Origin: Mobiluncus curtisii subsp. curtisii ATCC 35241
GTDB taxonomy: Bacteria; Actinomycetota; Actinomycetes; Actinomycetales; Actinomycetaceae
DNA: 64,000 nt
Assembly: GCF_000146285.1 (NCBI RefSeq)
Contig: NZ_GL385912.1
Coordinates: 658,112-722,111, forward strand
Reading direction: 5' to 3'
Position 1 is the first letter of the stretch. Each line of letters opens with the position of its first letter. Position numbers and translations under genes: made by a program. This document shows, in pieces, positions 52,197-62,661 of this stretch. The notes below the pieces were generated by a model, which saw only the letters and a program-made list of their open reading frames with translations, had not been told where the DNA came from and did no database searches.

Positions 52197-55094
52197 ATGA
52201 GCGAGGCTACCCCGCAATTGCTGACCAGTGAAGATATTTTTTCTGCCCAGTTCCCTGCAACAAAATTTCGTGATGGGTACGACCAGAATCAAATCGACGA
52301 CTACCTTGATGAAGTAGTGCGTGTCCTTTCGTACTATGAAGCGTTAAATGCTTCTCCAGAAGCCGAGGTGGATTTGGCTTATATCACGGTCCGCGGTCGA
52401 GACGTGCGCGAGGTCGATTTCGACTACACCCGGATGCGCGTGGGATACGACCAAGATGCCGTGGACGACTACTTGGACCAGGTCGCAGCTACTTTGGAGG
52501 CTTACGAAAAACTCTACGGCATCCCCCCTTCAGACCAGCGTTACCAGGTGCTACAGGTGGATGGAGCAGCATTAGAGGCGGAAGCCGCCGAACAAGCCGC
52601 TGCCTCTGGCGAACTGCCCAGCAGCAGTGCGCCTAACGAAGATGCAGCTGTGACTCCTATTGAGATTGCGGCTGAAACTCCCCCGAGCCAACCCGCAGAG
52701 CAAACCGTTGCTAGCGCAGCCCCGCTCCCCGTGACCCCCGCTGCAACTCCGAGTGAGGACTTGGGGGTAAGTTCCTCTATCCTGGGTACTCCCACCGGGT
52801 CGATTCCCGTGACGCAGCCGGTTCCTTTCGAGCATGCAGTGCTAACTAATCACGAGGACGGGTCGCCGGCTGGTCATGATTTTGACGCCACCAGCACGGC
52901 GAGTTCCCCCCTGTTTCCTCCCCTCAACGCGGCGATGTCACCCCAGTCGCAAATGCCCGAGACTGGTACAAATGCGTCCCCGATCGAAAGCATCCCCGAA
53001 CAGAATTTCGCCAGTGCCGCCCTGCCCGAAACGGAGACTCCGATAGCACCATCTGTCGCAGCCAGCGGAGAAACCGCTCCGGCAGTTCCCCTCCCTGAGC
53101 CTGACGATGAATGGGGTGAAGTTCCGCAGTATCCTGTAGACGCGCCGGAGCCACAGACCCCGGACGCAACCGCTGCGCAAACCTATTCTGAGCCCGGATA
53201 CGACCCTTACCAGTCCTACGAATATGACGCTTACGACCAACCGATGAGCACGACCCCCGCTGAATATCAGGGCAGTTCCGAGCCATATCCGGAGGCTCCT
53301 GCCGAAGCTGGATACCCCTCGCCCTATGGCACGGCAACACCGGAAAGCTACGACTACCCGCCACAGGCGGAGGGAGAAAACCAGGCGTTCATTCCCGAAG
53401 ACACCACGATGGTGATACCGGTCACTCCCGCTGCACCGGTTGATACTGCACCCCCTACCGAGGTCCCGTCTGAGTATGCGCAAGACTATGAACCGGGAGA
53501 ATACCCGGAAGGAGACGAATCATCCTCGGAGGAGACCCCTGATTACGACTCGACCTTTGCTGTGGATCAAGAAGAACCCTACGACCTAGAAGAATCTCTG
53601 GACGATGATTATCCCGAGGAGATCACGCTGGACGATGCCCCGGATTTACCGGTAGAAACGACCGACGTTCAGGCTGATTCCACCGCTTTGCAAGAGGATT
53701 TTTATGCTCCTGCTACCCCGGAAGAAACGCCGGTCGCCCCCGTCGCGGCGGAACCTGCCGAATATTATGCCCCAGAATCTGTACCCGAGTCGATGTCTCA
53801 ACCCTATGTTGAACAGCCGCAACCCCCTTATGCGACCCCGGAGTCACCCACGATTGACCCGTTAACTTATGCGACCCCGGAACAGCCTGCCACCGCGGAC
53901 TCGTGGCAGACACCAAATCCCTACCAGGCAGAGGGCTTAACCCCGAGTGAGTGGGATGGGACCCCGCAACCGACGGCTTACGAGCAGCTCGATGAGCAAC
54001 CCAGCGTGCAACCCACCGTGCAACCCGACTTGCAGCCTACCGAACAGTACGGCGTCCCGGACTTTTCGGCAAATGAACCAGCCTATGCCACTGCCGCTCC
54101 GGAAATGCCGGAGGAACTCGCGGTGGAACAGCCTGAGCCGACGAGTGAAACTCTCGATGCCCCGACAGAACTGTCTGAGCCTGTTGAAGCTGCCGAACCC
54201 GCCGAGCCTAGCTTTTCGACTTTCCAAATGCCCCAGCTCGAAGCCGTGGAACTGGGCAAGGACGAAGTCGCACCCGTGGAAGTTAACGATGCAGAGTTCG
54301 CCCCTGCTGATTACAGCACTCCAACAGAAACTCCGAAAGCCCCACTGACCGACGTGGTGGCTCCTCCGCTGCCGACCCCCGGAGTGGGGCTGGATTTGGG
54401 TCAGATTCGCGAAAAACTTGCCCCTGAACAGGCAGATTCTTCGGCGGAATCGGAACAAAAGCTGGCTGATGTGCCGGGTGTGTTGATGACTCCCACCCGC
54501 AGCGCTACGGACTTTCCGCCTACCGAGTCACCTACCGAGTCACCCGCCGCGGGAGCACTGACCGAACCGGAACCGACCGGGACTGTCACGGAACATCTTT
54601 CGGCGACGCGGCTAGAGGAACTGGCAGCGCAGAATGCTGCGTCGGTCCCTGAAACCGCAGCGGACATCCCCATGATTGATACCCAATCTGAGAATAATGA
54701 ATCTACAAAGGGTCAACCGACACCGATTTTCCCTGATGATTCCAACCCGCGCCCCATGCTACAAGGCGAGGAGCCTCTGGCGGAAGTCGATCCGGACGGA
54801 CGTTTCATCCCGCACTTCTTGGCTGGGTACCGCTCGAATTTGGACACATTCACTTCTGTGTATGGCTCCCTCGACGAGAGCGGTTCGCGGGTAAAACCGG
54901 CTTCTATTGCGAAACTCGAAGCCCAACAGCACCGTAAATCGATTACCACGGGATACCTGGTAACAGTAGCCACGTCGCGACCCCTAGGCGCGGATGATCA
55001 GGTCTTTGTGCGTCTCCCGGATGGACGCGAAGTCCCTGTAACCTCGGCGTCTTCGGACTTTGACGGTGTGCATTTGACCATTCCAAAAATTTGA
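52197..55094 (+). CDS. very long DivIVA-like protein with disordered acidic region
   Basis: 965 residues from ATG 52197 (GAAAGGA upstream). Two tandem DivIVA-type membrane-binding motifs occur at about residues 22-42 (FRDGYDQNQIDDYLDEVV) and 82-103 (RVGYDQDAVDDYLDQVAAT). Residues ~130-870 are low-complexity, rich in Pro, Glu, Ala, Thr and Tyr, with many short acidic runs. The last ~90 residues look folded (HFLAGYRSNLDTFTSVYG; VTVATSRPLGADDQVFVR). DivIVA/Wag31 proteins mark cell poles; this one may organise envelope growth, inferred. It precedes an envelope-anchored beta-lactamase-like gene by 15 bp. Confidence 0.75.
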   Translation: MSEATPQLLTSEDIFSAQFPATKFRDGYDQNQIDDYLDEVVRVLSYYEALNASPEAEVDLAYITVRGRDVREVDFDYTRMRVGYDQDAVDDYLDQVAATLEAYEKLYGIPPSDQRYQVLQVDGAALEAEAAEQAAASGELPSSSAPNEDAAVTPIEIAAETPPSQPAEQTVASAAPLPVTPAATPSEDLGVSSSILGTPTGSIPVTQPVPFEHAVLTNHEDGSPAGHDFDATSTASSPLFPPLNAAMSPQSQMPETGTNASPIESIPEQNFASAALPETETPIAPSVAASGETAPAVPLPEPDDEWGEVPQYPVDAPEPQTPDATAAQTYSEPGYDPYQSYEYDAYDQPMSTTPAEYQGSSEPYPEAPAEAGYPSPYGTATPESYDYPPQAEGENQAFIPEDTTMVIPVTPAAPVDTAPPTEVPSEYAQDYEPGEYPEGDESSSEETPDYDSTFAVDQEEPYDLEESLDDDYPEEITLDDAPDLPVETTDVQADSTALQEDFYAPATPEETPVAPVAAEPAEYYAPESVPESMSQPYVEQPQPPYATPESPTIDPLTYATPEQPATADSWQTPNPYQAEGLTPSEWDGTPQPTAYEQLDEQPSVQPTVQPDLQPTEQYGVPDFSANEPAYATAAPEMPEELAVEQPEPTSETLDAPTELSEPVEAAEPAEPSFSTFQMPQLEAVELGKDEVAPVEVNDAEFAPADYSTPTETPKAPLTDVVAPPLPTPGVGLDLGQIREKLAPEQADSSAESEQKLADVPGVLMTPTRSATDFPPTESPTESPAAGALTEPEPTGTVTEHLSATRLEELAAQNAASVPETAADIPMIDTQSENNESTKGQPTPIFPDDSNPRPMLQGEEPLAEVDPDGRFIPHFLAGYRSNLDTFTSVYGSLDESGSRVKPASIAKLEAQQHRKSITTGYLVTVATSRPLGADDQVFVRLPDGREVPVTSASSDFDGVHLTIPKI

Positions 55095-55109
55095 GAGTTT
55101 GCCTATCTG

Positions 55110-56174
55110 ATGTCTTACACCCCGAAACATTACAATCCCTATTACGATGCCGCCAGCGAGCAGCGGCGCCGAGTCCGGCGCGGCTTAGTGGCACTAGGGA
55201 TAACCCTGCTGACCGGGGGTCTGGTAACGGGCGCGGTAGCCGTGACCGTTACCCAGCTGGCTCGTCAGCCTCAGGTGAGCGCCTCGCCAAGCCCTTCCCT
55301 CACCTCGCAACGCCCAGGGGATTCTGCGGGTTCAGACACTAATTCAGCAGGAACTAATCAACGCAGTTCCGATTCGACCTCCGCCCCAGGTGCAAGCCCG
55401 AGCGATTCTCCCGCACCCCAGACTCCTGATGGCGCCCAAGTCCAGGGCTGTGATGGCACGGTGCTGACGTCTCCCGCCGCCGGGCGACTCAGCAGCCAAG
55501 ATTTGCGCGCGACATTCGAAAAAGTCGGTCGAGACACGGGCGCGACCATTTCTGTGGCTTGGTTTGACCCGACCAGCTCCAAGATTGAAACTGCCGGATC
55601 TGCACAAGCGTGGGTGGCATGGTCGACCTCGAAAGTTCCAGTTTCCGTGGCAGTCTCTCAGGCGGGGAAGGCGGGTGCTATGGCTGGTTCCATGTCAGCA
55701 GCTTTGCGTCACTCGGATAATGGTGCCGCCGAGGCACTGTGGAAATCTTTGGGCACAAACGATGCCGCTCGGGCTCAGGCCACCACGCAAGTTTTACGTC
55801 AAACCGGGGATAACTCGACCACGGTTCCTTCCACACGACTGCGTTCCGGGTTCACAGTTTTTGGGCAAACTCCCTGGACCACCGCATCCCAAGTAGGTTT
55901 CATGATGAAACTGCCCTGTTTAGCAGGTTCAGGTCCGGTTGTGTCCAATATGGGGCAAGTCAGTGGCGACCAGCGCTGGGGAATGGGTCGGCTACCCGGC
56001 GCGACCTTCAAAGGCGGTTGGGGACCGGGCGTCAGCGGAGGCTACCTGGTTCGCCAAATGGGATGGTACCAAAACAGTGAAGGCAAGCGGGTACCCCTGG
56101 CTATCGCCGCCCAAGCCGGCTCTTTTGAGGGCGGTATCGGCGTGTTGAACAAGCTCGTCGCCGCCGTAGGCTGA
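55110..56174 (+). CDS. membrane-anchored class A beta-lactamase-like serine hydrolase
   Basis: 354 residues. A basic cytoplasmic start is followed by one membrane helix (about 25-48, RGLVALGITLLTGGLVTGAV). Then comes a Ser/Pro/Thr-rich linker to about 125 and a folded extracellular domain. The three penicillin-recognising signatures are visible: SxxK in AWSTSKVPVSVA, SDN in RHSDNGAAEALWKSL, and KGG in FKGGWGPGVSGG. The Glu166 position of true beta-lactamases is not obvious, so it could be a peptidase or inactive sensor. It is probably expressed with the long DivIVA-like gene. Confidence 0.75.
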   Translation: MSYTPKHYNPYYDAASEQRRRVRRGLVALGITLLTGGLVTGAVAVTVTQLARQPQVSASPSPSLTSQRPGDSAGSDTNSAGTNQRSSDSTSAPGASPSDSPAPQTPDGAQVQGCDGTVLTSPAAGRLSSQDLRATFEKVGRDTGATISVAWFDPTSSKIETAGSAQAWVAWSTSKVPVSVAVSQAGKAGAMAGSMSAALRHSDNGAAEALWKSLGTNDAARAQATTQVLRQTGDNSTTVPSTRLRSGFTVFGQTPWTTASQVGFMMKLPCLAGSGPVVSNMGQVSGDQRWGMGRLPGATFKGGWGPGVSGGYLVRQMGWYQNSEGKRVPLAIAAQAGSFEGGIGVLNKLVAAVG

Positions 56175-56175
56175 G

Positions 56176-56712
56176 CTACTGTTGGATATAAACCACCGCG
56201 TTCTTGCCGCCGGTGCAAACCACCACGCTGGCCTGGGAAAGCTGGCAGTTCATTTTGTATTCTACGTTGGTGACTGGGCTGTACGCATAGACGGCTCCCG
56301 TACCACTTGACCGGTATGCGTCCGCCACATTTTGCGCGAAATCGCAGCTGGTCACGTTGTTTACCGCGACAGTCGAGCCACACGTGGCGGTAGCGCCGCT
56401 GGGCGGCCAAGGAATCTGCCCCCCGCTCACATATTGGGTTTGGGTGGGTTGCTGCTGCACGGTTACGGTCGGCGCCGGGCTAACGGTAACAGTAGACGTT
56501 GGTTGGCTCTGTGGCTGTGCCGCATTAGTTTCAGCTCCAGACTTGTTGTGTCCTCCCAGAATTAGCACGACGAGGAATACTGCCAACGCCACGATGATAA
56601 TTCCCAAACCGGCGGCAATACCGATTAAGACGGGGTTCGTTGAGGATTTTTGTGGCGTCGGGTACGCCATCGGCTGTTGAACGGGATATTGAGGAGGATT
56701 AGGGTACGTCAT
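56176..56712 (-). CDS. membrane-anchored extracytoplasmic protein, unknown
   Basis: 178 residues, AAGGAGA before the ATG. A Pro/Tyr/Gln-rich cytoplasmic N-terminus (~25 residues), one strongly hydrophobic helix (about 28-53), then a Thr/Pro/Gln linker and a C-terminal domain with three or more cysteines (ATCGST, TSCDFAQN, MNCQLS, VVCTGG) probably disulphide-linked. No family recognised. It converges with the beta-lactamase-like gene (1 bp apart). Confidence 0.6.
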   Translation of the reverse strand: MTYPNPPQYPVQQPMAYPTPQKSSTNPVLIGIAAGLGIIIVALAVFLVVLILGGHNKSGAETNAAQPQSQPTSTVTVSPAPTVTVQQQPTQTQYVSGGQIPWPPSGATATCGSTVAVNNVTSCDFAQNVADAYRSSGTGAVYAYSPVTNVEYKMNCQLSQASVVVCTGGKNAVVYIQQ

Positions 56713-56777
56713 TGCTTTTCTCCTTCGGTATATCTCAGGAAAAATCGTACCACCTGAGTCCTCGCGAAATTGCCCTT

Positions 56778-58658
56778 TTACATACCGAGCCGAGCCAGCA
56801 GTCCTTTCACGTCACGAGCTGCGCCTTTATCGGCAGAGAGGGCGGTGGCTCCATAGAGCTTGAGAGCATCGGAGACTTTCCGATCCCGGTGAGGTTGCCA
56901 CGGGTGCGGGCTTGCTTCCATCGCTGCGCGACGGCGCGCGATTTCATCGTCCGGCACGTCCAGGGTCAGTTCCTCTCGGTTCACGTCAATAATGATCTTG
57001 TCGCCGTCCTCTATCAGACCAATTAGCCCGCCCGCGGCCGCTTCGGGGGAAATGTGACCAATGGAAATCCCGGAAGTGCCGCCAGAGAATCGACCGTCGG
57101 TAATGAGCGCGCAGGTTTTGCCCAGCCCCCGACCTTTCAAAAAGGACGTAGGATAGAGCATTTCTTGCATTCCGGGACCACCCGCGGGACCTTCGTATCG
57201 AATCACGACCACGTCTCCGGGCTGCACGGTCTTGTCGAGGATTTTTTCTACCGCTTCTTCCTGGGATTCCATCACGATGGCGCGACCTTCGAAGTGGAAC
57301 AGCTCCGGGTCGATACCTGCGGCTTTCACGATAGCACCGTCTGGAGCGAGGTTCCCGCGCAGCACCGTCAGCCCGCCTTTCGCTACGTAGGCGTGCGCCA
57401 CGTCGCGGATACAGCCCGTAGCCGCATCCGTGTCCAACGTGTCAAAGCGCGCGGTGGCAGAAAACGCGTGGATAGTGCGCTGGTTACCAGGCGCGGCGTG
57501 GAACAATTCGAGGGCTTCCGCGCTGGGGGTGCCGCCGCGCACGTCCCAGTCTGCCAACCAGGTGGCAAGGTCTGGATAGCACACGGAGTGAACATTGTGT
57601 TGCAAGAGACCGGCGCGGTCGAGTTCGCCCAGTAGCGCCGGTACTCCGCCGGCCCGGTGGACGTCCTCCATGTGATAGTCGTTGTGATTAGGGGCAATCT
57701 TTGCCAAGGTCGGTACCGTGCGACCAATCTGGGCAATGTCTGCCAACGTGAAATCTAGTTCGGCTGCCTGGGCAGCTGCCAGCAGGTGCAGCACCGTGTT
57801 GGAGGAGCCGCCCATCGCCATATCCAGGCTCATCGCGTTGGCGAACGCCTCCTTAGTGGCAATGGACCGGGGCAGCACGGAGTCGTCCTCGTCTTCGTAA
57901 TAGCGCTTCGCGAGTTGCACCACGAGCTGCCCAGCGCGGGCAAAGAGTCCCCGGCGCGCCACGTGAGTCGCGAGGGTGGAGCCGTTGCCCGGCTGCGCTA
58001 AGCCCAGCGCCTCGGTCAGGCAGTTCATCGAGTTTGCGGTAAACATTCCTGAGCAAGATCCGCAGGTCGGACACGAGATTTCTTCCACCCGGTGCAGTTC
58101 CGCATCGTCGATGTCGTCATTCGCGGTAGCGTTCATCACGGTAATCAGGCTCCCCCGACCTCCTCGTGACGGTCCGACGATGTCTTCCGCCGGGACGCCC
58201 TTGCCGGCTTCCATCGGACCACCCGAGACGAAGACGGTGGGAATATTGAGTTTTAGCGCCGCATTGAGCATTCCGGGGGTGATTTTATCGCAGTTAGAGA
58301 TGCACACCAGGGCATCCGCGGTGTGCGCACGCACCATGTATTCCACTGAGTCAGTGATGATTTCGCGACTGGGCAAGGAATAAAGCATCCCCCCGTGACC
58401 CATCGCAATCCCGTCATCTATGGCGATGGTGTTGAATTCGCGCGGCACGCCACCAGCTTGGCGCACCGCTTCAGCTACGACCTTCGCAACCTCGCGCAGG
58501 TGAATATGACCGGGCACAAACTCAGTAAAGGAGTTCGCAATCGCGACAATCGGCTTGCCAAAATCGTCATCTTTCATGCCGGTAGCGCGCCACAGGGAGC
58601 GAGCGCCTGCCATGTTCCTCCCGGTAGTAGACGTTGCGCTGTTGAGTTTGCGAGTCAT
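56778..58658 (-). CDS. ilvD: dihydroxy-acid dehydratase
   Basis: 626 residues, AAGGAGACACC upstream. Iron-sulfur cysteines are in [12 protein letters not shown] and [28 protein letters not shown]-like [13 protein letters not shown] and the C-terminal [19 protein letters not shown] complete the IlvD/Edd signature. It makes the 2-keto acids that lead to valine, isoleucine and leucine, upstream of the leuCD step. Long form (>600 residues), as in enterobacterial IlvD. Confidence 0.97.
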   Translation of the reverse strand: MTRKLNSATSTTGRNMAGARSLWRATGMKDDDFGKPIVAIANSFTEFVPGHIHLREVAKVVAEAVRQAGGVPREFNTIAIDDGIAMGHGGMLYSLPSREIITDSVEYMVRAHTADALVCISNCDKITPGMLNAALKLNIPTVFVSGGPMEAGKGVPAEDIVGPSRGGRGSLITVMNATANDDIDDAELHRVEEISCPTCGSCSGMFTANSMNCLTEALGLAQPGNGSTLATHVARRGLFARAGQLVVQLAKRYYEDEDDSVLPRSIATKEAFANAMSLDMAMGGSSNTVLHLLAAAQAAELDFTLADIAQIGRTVPTLAKIAPNHNDYHMEDVHRAGGVPALLGELDRAGLLQHNVHSVCYPDLATWLADWDVRGGTPSAEALELFHAAPGNQRTIHAFSATARFDTLDTDAATGCIRDVAHAYVAKGGLTVLRGNLAPDGAIVKAAGIDPELFHFEGRAIVMESQEEAVEKILDKTVQPGDVVVIRYEGPAGGPGMQEMLYPTSFLKGRGLGKTCALITDGRFSGGTSGISIGHISPEAAAGGLIGLIEDGDKIIIDVNREELTLDVPDDEIARRRAAMEASPHPWQPHRDRKVSDALKLYGATALSADKGAARDVKGLLARLGM

Positions 58659-58862
58659 GGTGTCTCCTTAACGAGTTGCTTTAATACTCGGAGTTATTTT
58701 AATTATCCGGCGCGTATTCGGCGAAACCAGAGGGGTCTTTGCCCACATAGTGAGCACAATGCGAGAGAAATAATTATACAGATTCAGGTATAGTCGTGCC
58801 GCAAGGGTACGGAAACTCAGCTCCGCCCCTGATAAAATCTCACGTAGCAGCGCGATAGGACG

Positions 58863-59864
58863 TTAGAAACCCAGACGGTTCAACATTTTTGGATTGCGCT
58901 GCCATTCTTTAGCGGTCCGCACATGCAAATCTAAATACACGTGATGCCCCACCAAGGATTCAATTTGCGGACGAGCCTTTGTACCGATTTCTTTGAGCCG
59001 CGCACCCTTACGTCCGATGACGATGGCTTTTTGGCTGTCACGCTCCACAAACAGATTGACGTGAATCTTCCAGAATTCCCCATCCCCGGAGCGTCCGGGT
59101 TGCTTGATAATCTCCTCCACCTGCACCGCGAGAGAGTGAGGCAGTTCCTGGCTCAGGCTTTCCAACGCAGCTTCTCGAATCAGCTCGGAAATCATCGCGG
59201 TGTCGTCCTCATCGGTGACCTGGTCTCGGGGATACAGTGGCGGTGACAAGGGCAGGCGCTGCCCCAGCAAGTCAATCAGTGTTTGCACCTGGGTACCCTG
59301 GTGGGCTGAAATGGGCACGATTTCGGCGAAGTCGTGCAATTGTGAAACTGCCAATAGTTGTTCGGCAATCTGTTCTCGGGAGGCGGCGTCGGTTTTGGTG
59401 ACGACAGCAATAGCGGGAAAATGCGCAGTTTTCAGTTGGGTTTCCACAATGCGCCGGTCGCCCGGACCGATAGGCTGGTCTGCAGGAACGCAAAAGACCG
59501 CGACATCGACTTCCGAAAAAGCGTCGTCCACCATGTCGTTCAGACGCTGTCCCAGCAGGGTGCGAGGTCGGTGAATGCCGGGGGTATCAACCAAAATCAG
59601 CTGAAAATCCGGGCGATGCACAATTCCGCGCGCCACTCGCCGCGTCGTCTCCGGACGGTCGGAAGTGATGGCAATCTTGCGCCCCACCATCGCGTTAATC
59701 AAAGTGGACTTGCCCACATTGGGTCGCCCAATCACCGCGGCGAAACCAGCACGGAAATCCTCGGGCCAATCTCGAGTGAAGAGACCCGAAGCTGCCAAAT
59801 CAGATGTATCGTTGTCTCCCATGGTATCCATGGCATCCAAATCCGGGAAATTTATCTGATTCAT
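58863..59864 (-). CDS. era: GTPase Era
   Basis: 333 residues. G1 GRPNVGKST, G2 region TTRR, G3 DTPGIH, G4 TKTD (Thr in place of the usual Asn, common in actinobacterial Era), G5 near SAHQG. C-terminal KH domain with VIGRKGARLKEIGTKAR. It binds the 3' end of 16S rRNA and couples 30S assembly to growth. An N-terminal extension of about 35 acidic residues precedes the G domain. It ends a conserved rRNA-maturation operon. Confidence 0.95.
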   Translation of the reverse strand: MNQINFPDLDAMDTMGDNDTSDLAASGLFTRDWPEDFRAGFAAVIGRPNVGKSTLINAMVGRKIAITSDRPETTRRVARGIVHRPDFQLILVDTPGIHRPRTLLGQRLNDMVDDAFSEVDVAVFCVPADQPIGPGDRRIVETQLKTAHFPAIAVVTKTDAASREQIAEQLLAVSQLHDFAEIVPISAHQGTQVQTLIDLLGQRLPLSPPLYPRDQVTDEDDTAMISELIREAALESLSQELPHSLAVQVEEIIKQPGRSGDGEFWKIHVNLFVERDSQKAIVIGRKGARLKEIGTKARPQIESLVGHHVYLDLHVRTAKEWQRNPKMLNRLGF

Positions 59865-59904
59865 GGTTTAAATCCTCTTGCCTTTCAAACTTTGGTTTTG
59901 GTAG

Positions 59905-61185
59905 CTATTCTTCATCCGGCGCTGGAGGGACGAGCCGAACGGAGATAGCTGAGACCTGGCGGCGGCGCCCTTCTGCCTCGACCGCACACAGTTCCAATCC
60001 CTCAACAGTGGCACTCGCCCCCACCAGTGGCACCACTCCGACGGCTTTGGTCAGCAGACCGCCCACGGTATCCACGTCTTCATCGTCAATCTCGGTGCCC
60101 AGCAAATCGTTGAGGTCGACCAGAGGCAGCCGCGCCGGGACAATCCAACTGCCGTCGGGCTGCAATTCGGGTTCCTTCTCTGCGTGGTCATGCTCGTCCG
60201 AGACTTCTCCAATGACTTCCTCGACCAGGTCTTCCAAAGTGACCAGACCCGCGATGAGACCATACTCATCCACCAGCACCGCCATGTGATAGCTGTTCTG
60301 CTGCATGTCACGCAGGGTGTCATCCACCAGGTTCATCTCGGGAATGAACTTGGCTTCGCGCATAGCCTGTTCCGCGGTCATCTGTCGAGCCGCCGAATCT
60401 GAGTTGACGCGACGCAATACATCTTTTAGGTATAGGATTCCGCGGATGTCATCCGCGTCTTCACCAATGACCGGCACTCGCGAATAGCTGGAACGCACAA
60501 ACAACGTCAAAGCCTTGTCCAGGGTCTTTTCCGATTCAATCGTAACCATGTCTACTCGCGGTACCATGACTTCGCGCACCAAAGTGCGCCCCATCTCGAA
60601 AACAGACCAAATCATCTCTCGGTCCGCATCCTCGATGGTGTCCGGCTCTCCCATTTGATCCACCATTTCGCGCAGGTCTTCGGCGACTTCATCGCGAGCT
60701 TCCTGGTCGGTCTGGCTGGAAGGACCCCGCGCGATACTCAATAGCATCCCGAAGGGTTTCCCTGCATTCCATGCCGTCACCAGGAACGGCGCCAGGTAAC
60801 GCACTGTCACGTTCGGATAGCGCCGCCCCAACCGATTCCAGGGCAGAGTCATCACCACCAGCAACAATGTCCCCACACCGACGACCAGAATCGCCACCAG
60901 CCACCAGCTAAGAGGCAGCTGTGACCCCAGCAACGCTCCGCATCCCACCGCCGCGGTCGTCACGAAAGCACGGCAAGCCCGCAAGGATGAGAGCACTACC
61001 CGGCGATTCTCCGCCAGCAGCTCTATTTCCCTAGAGTGCTTCGCGCCTTCTTCAGCTAAATCTTCCGCCGAGGCGATGCTGAGCCGCGACACGGCACCTT
61101 CTCCCAAGCTCAGTGGCATCGCCAGCCCGAAAGACACTGTCGCGATAAGTGTGAGCACCACCCCAGCTATGTAGGAAAACTGCAT
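59905..61185 (-). CDS. CBS-domain membrane protein (CorC/HlyC, DUF21 family)
   Basis: 426 residues. An N-terminal DUF21-type membrane part with three to four helices (to about 130), then two CBS repeats (about 205-330: TLVREVMVPRVDMVTIES; YSRVPVIGEDADDIRGIL; HMAVLVDEYGLIAGLVTLEDLVEE) and a C-terminal CorC_HlyC domain (LPLVDLNDLLGTEID). Homologues are magnesium/cobalt efflux-type transporters. Located between ybeY and era as in many actinobacteria. Confidence 0.92.
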   Translation of the reverse strand: MQFSYIAGVVLTLIATVSFGLAMPLSLGEGAVSRLSIASAEDLAEEGAKHSREIELLAENRRVVLSSLRACRAFVTTAAVGCGALLGSQLPLSWWLVAILVVGVGTLLLVVMTLPWNRLGRRYPNVTVRYLAPFLVTAWNAGKPFGMLLSIARGPSSQTDQEARDEVAEDLREMVDQMGEPDTIEDADREMIWSVFEMGRTLVREVMVPRVDMVTIESEKTLDKALTLFVRSSYSRVPVIGEDADDIRGILYLKDVLRRVNSDSAARQMTAEQAMREAKFIPEMNLVDDTLRDMQQNSYHMAVLVDEYGLIAGLVTLEDLVEEVIGEVSDEHDHAEKEPELQPDGSWIVPARLPLVDLNDLLGTEIDDEDVDTVGGLLTKAVGVVPLVGASATVEGLELCAVEAEGRRRQVSAISVRLVPPAPDEE

Positions 61186-61193
61186 GAGTGCCC

Positions 61194-61646
61194 CTACCGA
61201 TTCGCCAGAAAGTTCAACAGCAGCTTGCGTTGCAGGGTAAACATGGTTTTTTCTTCTTCCGGCTCGGCGTGATCGAATCCCAACAGGTGCAGCAATCCGT
61301 GAACCGTCAACAGCAACATTTCTTCAATAGGAGCGTGACCGGCGTCGCGGGCCTGTTCCGCGGCGACGTCAGGGCACAGCACAATGTCCCCCAGCACCCC
61401 GGCGGCACTGGGCACCCCCTCGCGCCCCGGTGTTAGCTCGTCCATCGGAAAGCTCAACACATCGGTGGGACCGGGCAAATCCATCCACTTGACGTGCAGG
61501 TCAGTCATGGTCTTAATATCTACAAACATAATGTTGACCTCAGCGGCGGGAGACACATAGAGCTGTTCCAGGCAATACGACACCAGGTCTACGAACTCAC
61601 TCATCTCCAGTTCCCACGCGGTTTCGTTATTGATTTCCACACTCAT
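61194..61646 (-). CDS. ybeY: endoribonuclease YbeY (16S rRNA maturation)
   Basis: 150 residues. The zinc motif HGLLHLLGFDH (H3xH5xH) is intact; VKWMDLPGPTDVLSFPMDE is the other family hallmark. It matures the 16S rRNA 3' end and takes part in ribosome quality control. GGAAGGAAATAACC precedes the ATG. It sits directly after phoH, the common order. Confidence 0.95.
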   Translation of the reverse strand: MSVEINNETAWELEMSEFVDLVSYCLEQLYVSPAAEVNIMFVDIKTMTDLHVKWMDLPGPTDVLSFPMDELTPGREGVPSAAGVLGDIVLCPDVAAEQARDAGHAPIEEMLLLTVHGLLHLLGFDHAEPEEEKTMFTLQRKLLLNFLANR

Positions 61647-61648
61647 GG

Positions 61649-62659
61649 TTATTTCCTTCCCAAGCCCTGTGGGCTGCGCAATACGGTTTGGCTTTCATAG
61701 GTGTCATAAGCGTTGATGATTTCCCCGACCAGCGAGTGACGCACCACGTCGGCTGCACTGAGGTAGCTAAACGCAATGTCAGGAACATCGCTGAGGATTT
61801 CGCTGACCTGTTTTAGACCGGAGAGCTGACGAGACGGCAGGTCTATCTGAGTGATGTCCCCGGTCACGACCATCTTGGAGCCGAAGCCCAGGCGGGTCAG
61901 GAACATCTTCATCTGTTCACTGGTCGTGTTTTGAGCTTCGTCAAGGATGATGAAACTGCCGTTCAAGGTGCGTCCGCGCATATACGCCAGGGCAGCGACT
62001 TCGATGGTGCCGTCGCTCATCATGCGACTAATGGTGCCCGTATCGAGCATTTCGCGCAGAGCATCATAGAGCGGGCGCAGGTAAGGATCGATTTTGTCAG
62101 TCAAGGTGCCGGGCAGGAACCCCAGGGTTTCCCCTGCCTCCACAGCCGGGCGGGTTAATATGAGTCGGGTCACTTCCCCTTCCAGCAGCGCTTTTACGGC
62201 GCGAGCCATTGCGAGGTAGGTTTTTCCTGTCCCTGCCGGTCCGATACCAAAAGTGATGGTGTGGGAGTTAATGTCGTTGACGTAGCGGGCTTGACCCTCC
62301 GTTTGCGGACGAATGACTTTTTCTCGGCTGACGAAAACCGCTCGGTACCGGGCGTCTGCAGCCCGTGCGGGCAGCTCCGAAAGTGCCGGAGCGAGCCGAG
62401 CGCGTTGATTAGTTTGAAAACCATAATCCGGTATAATTCGTTTTATATTGTTAGTCTTAGTGAACTGTGTCTGCACAGTCCGCACCGCCAGTTCCAGGTC
62501 CACGTCCGGACCTTGAATAAAAATCTCATTCCCGGCAACCCAAAAGTTAACCATGGGAAACTCGTCTTCCCATTTGTGCAGGTTGGCATCATTCACCCCG
62601 AGGACTTGAATCATCGGGATTTCCTCCGGAACTTCAACCGTGACTCGTTTCTGGACCAT
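61649..62659 (-). CDS. PhoH-family ATPase
   Basis: 336 residues from ATG 62659; a GTG at 62665 overlapping the rsmE stop is the alternative. Walker A FGIGPAGTGKTYLAM, then ILTRPAVEAGETLGFLPG and Walker B with ILDEAQNTTSEQMKMFLTR. The N-terminal ~100 residues form a KH-like RNA-binding part. PhoH-like ATPases beside ybeY are thought to act in RNA metabolism. One operon with rsmE upstream and ybeY downstream. Confidence 0.94.
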   Translation of the reverse strand: MVQKRVTVEVPEEIPMIQVLGVNDANLHKWEDEFPMVNFWVAGNEIFIQGPDVDLELAVRTVQTQFTKTNNIKRIIPDYGFQTNQRARLAPALSELPARAADARYRAVFVSREKVIRPQTEGQARYVNDINSHTITFGIGPAGTGKTYLAMARAVKALLEGEVTRLILTRPAVEAGETLGFLPGTLTDKIDPYLRPLYDALREMLDTGTISRMMSDGTIEVAALAYMRGRTLNGSFIILDEAQNTTSEQMKMFLTRLGFGSKMVVTGDITQIDLPSRQLSGLKQVSEILSDVPDIAFSYLSAADVVRHSLVGEIINAYDTYESQTVLRSPQGLGRK

Positions 62660-62661
62660 AG

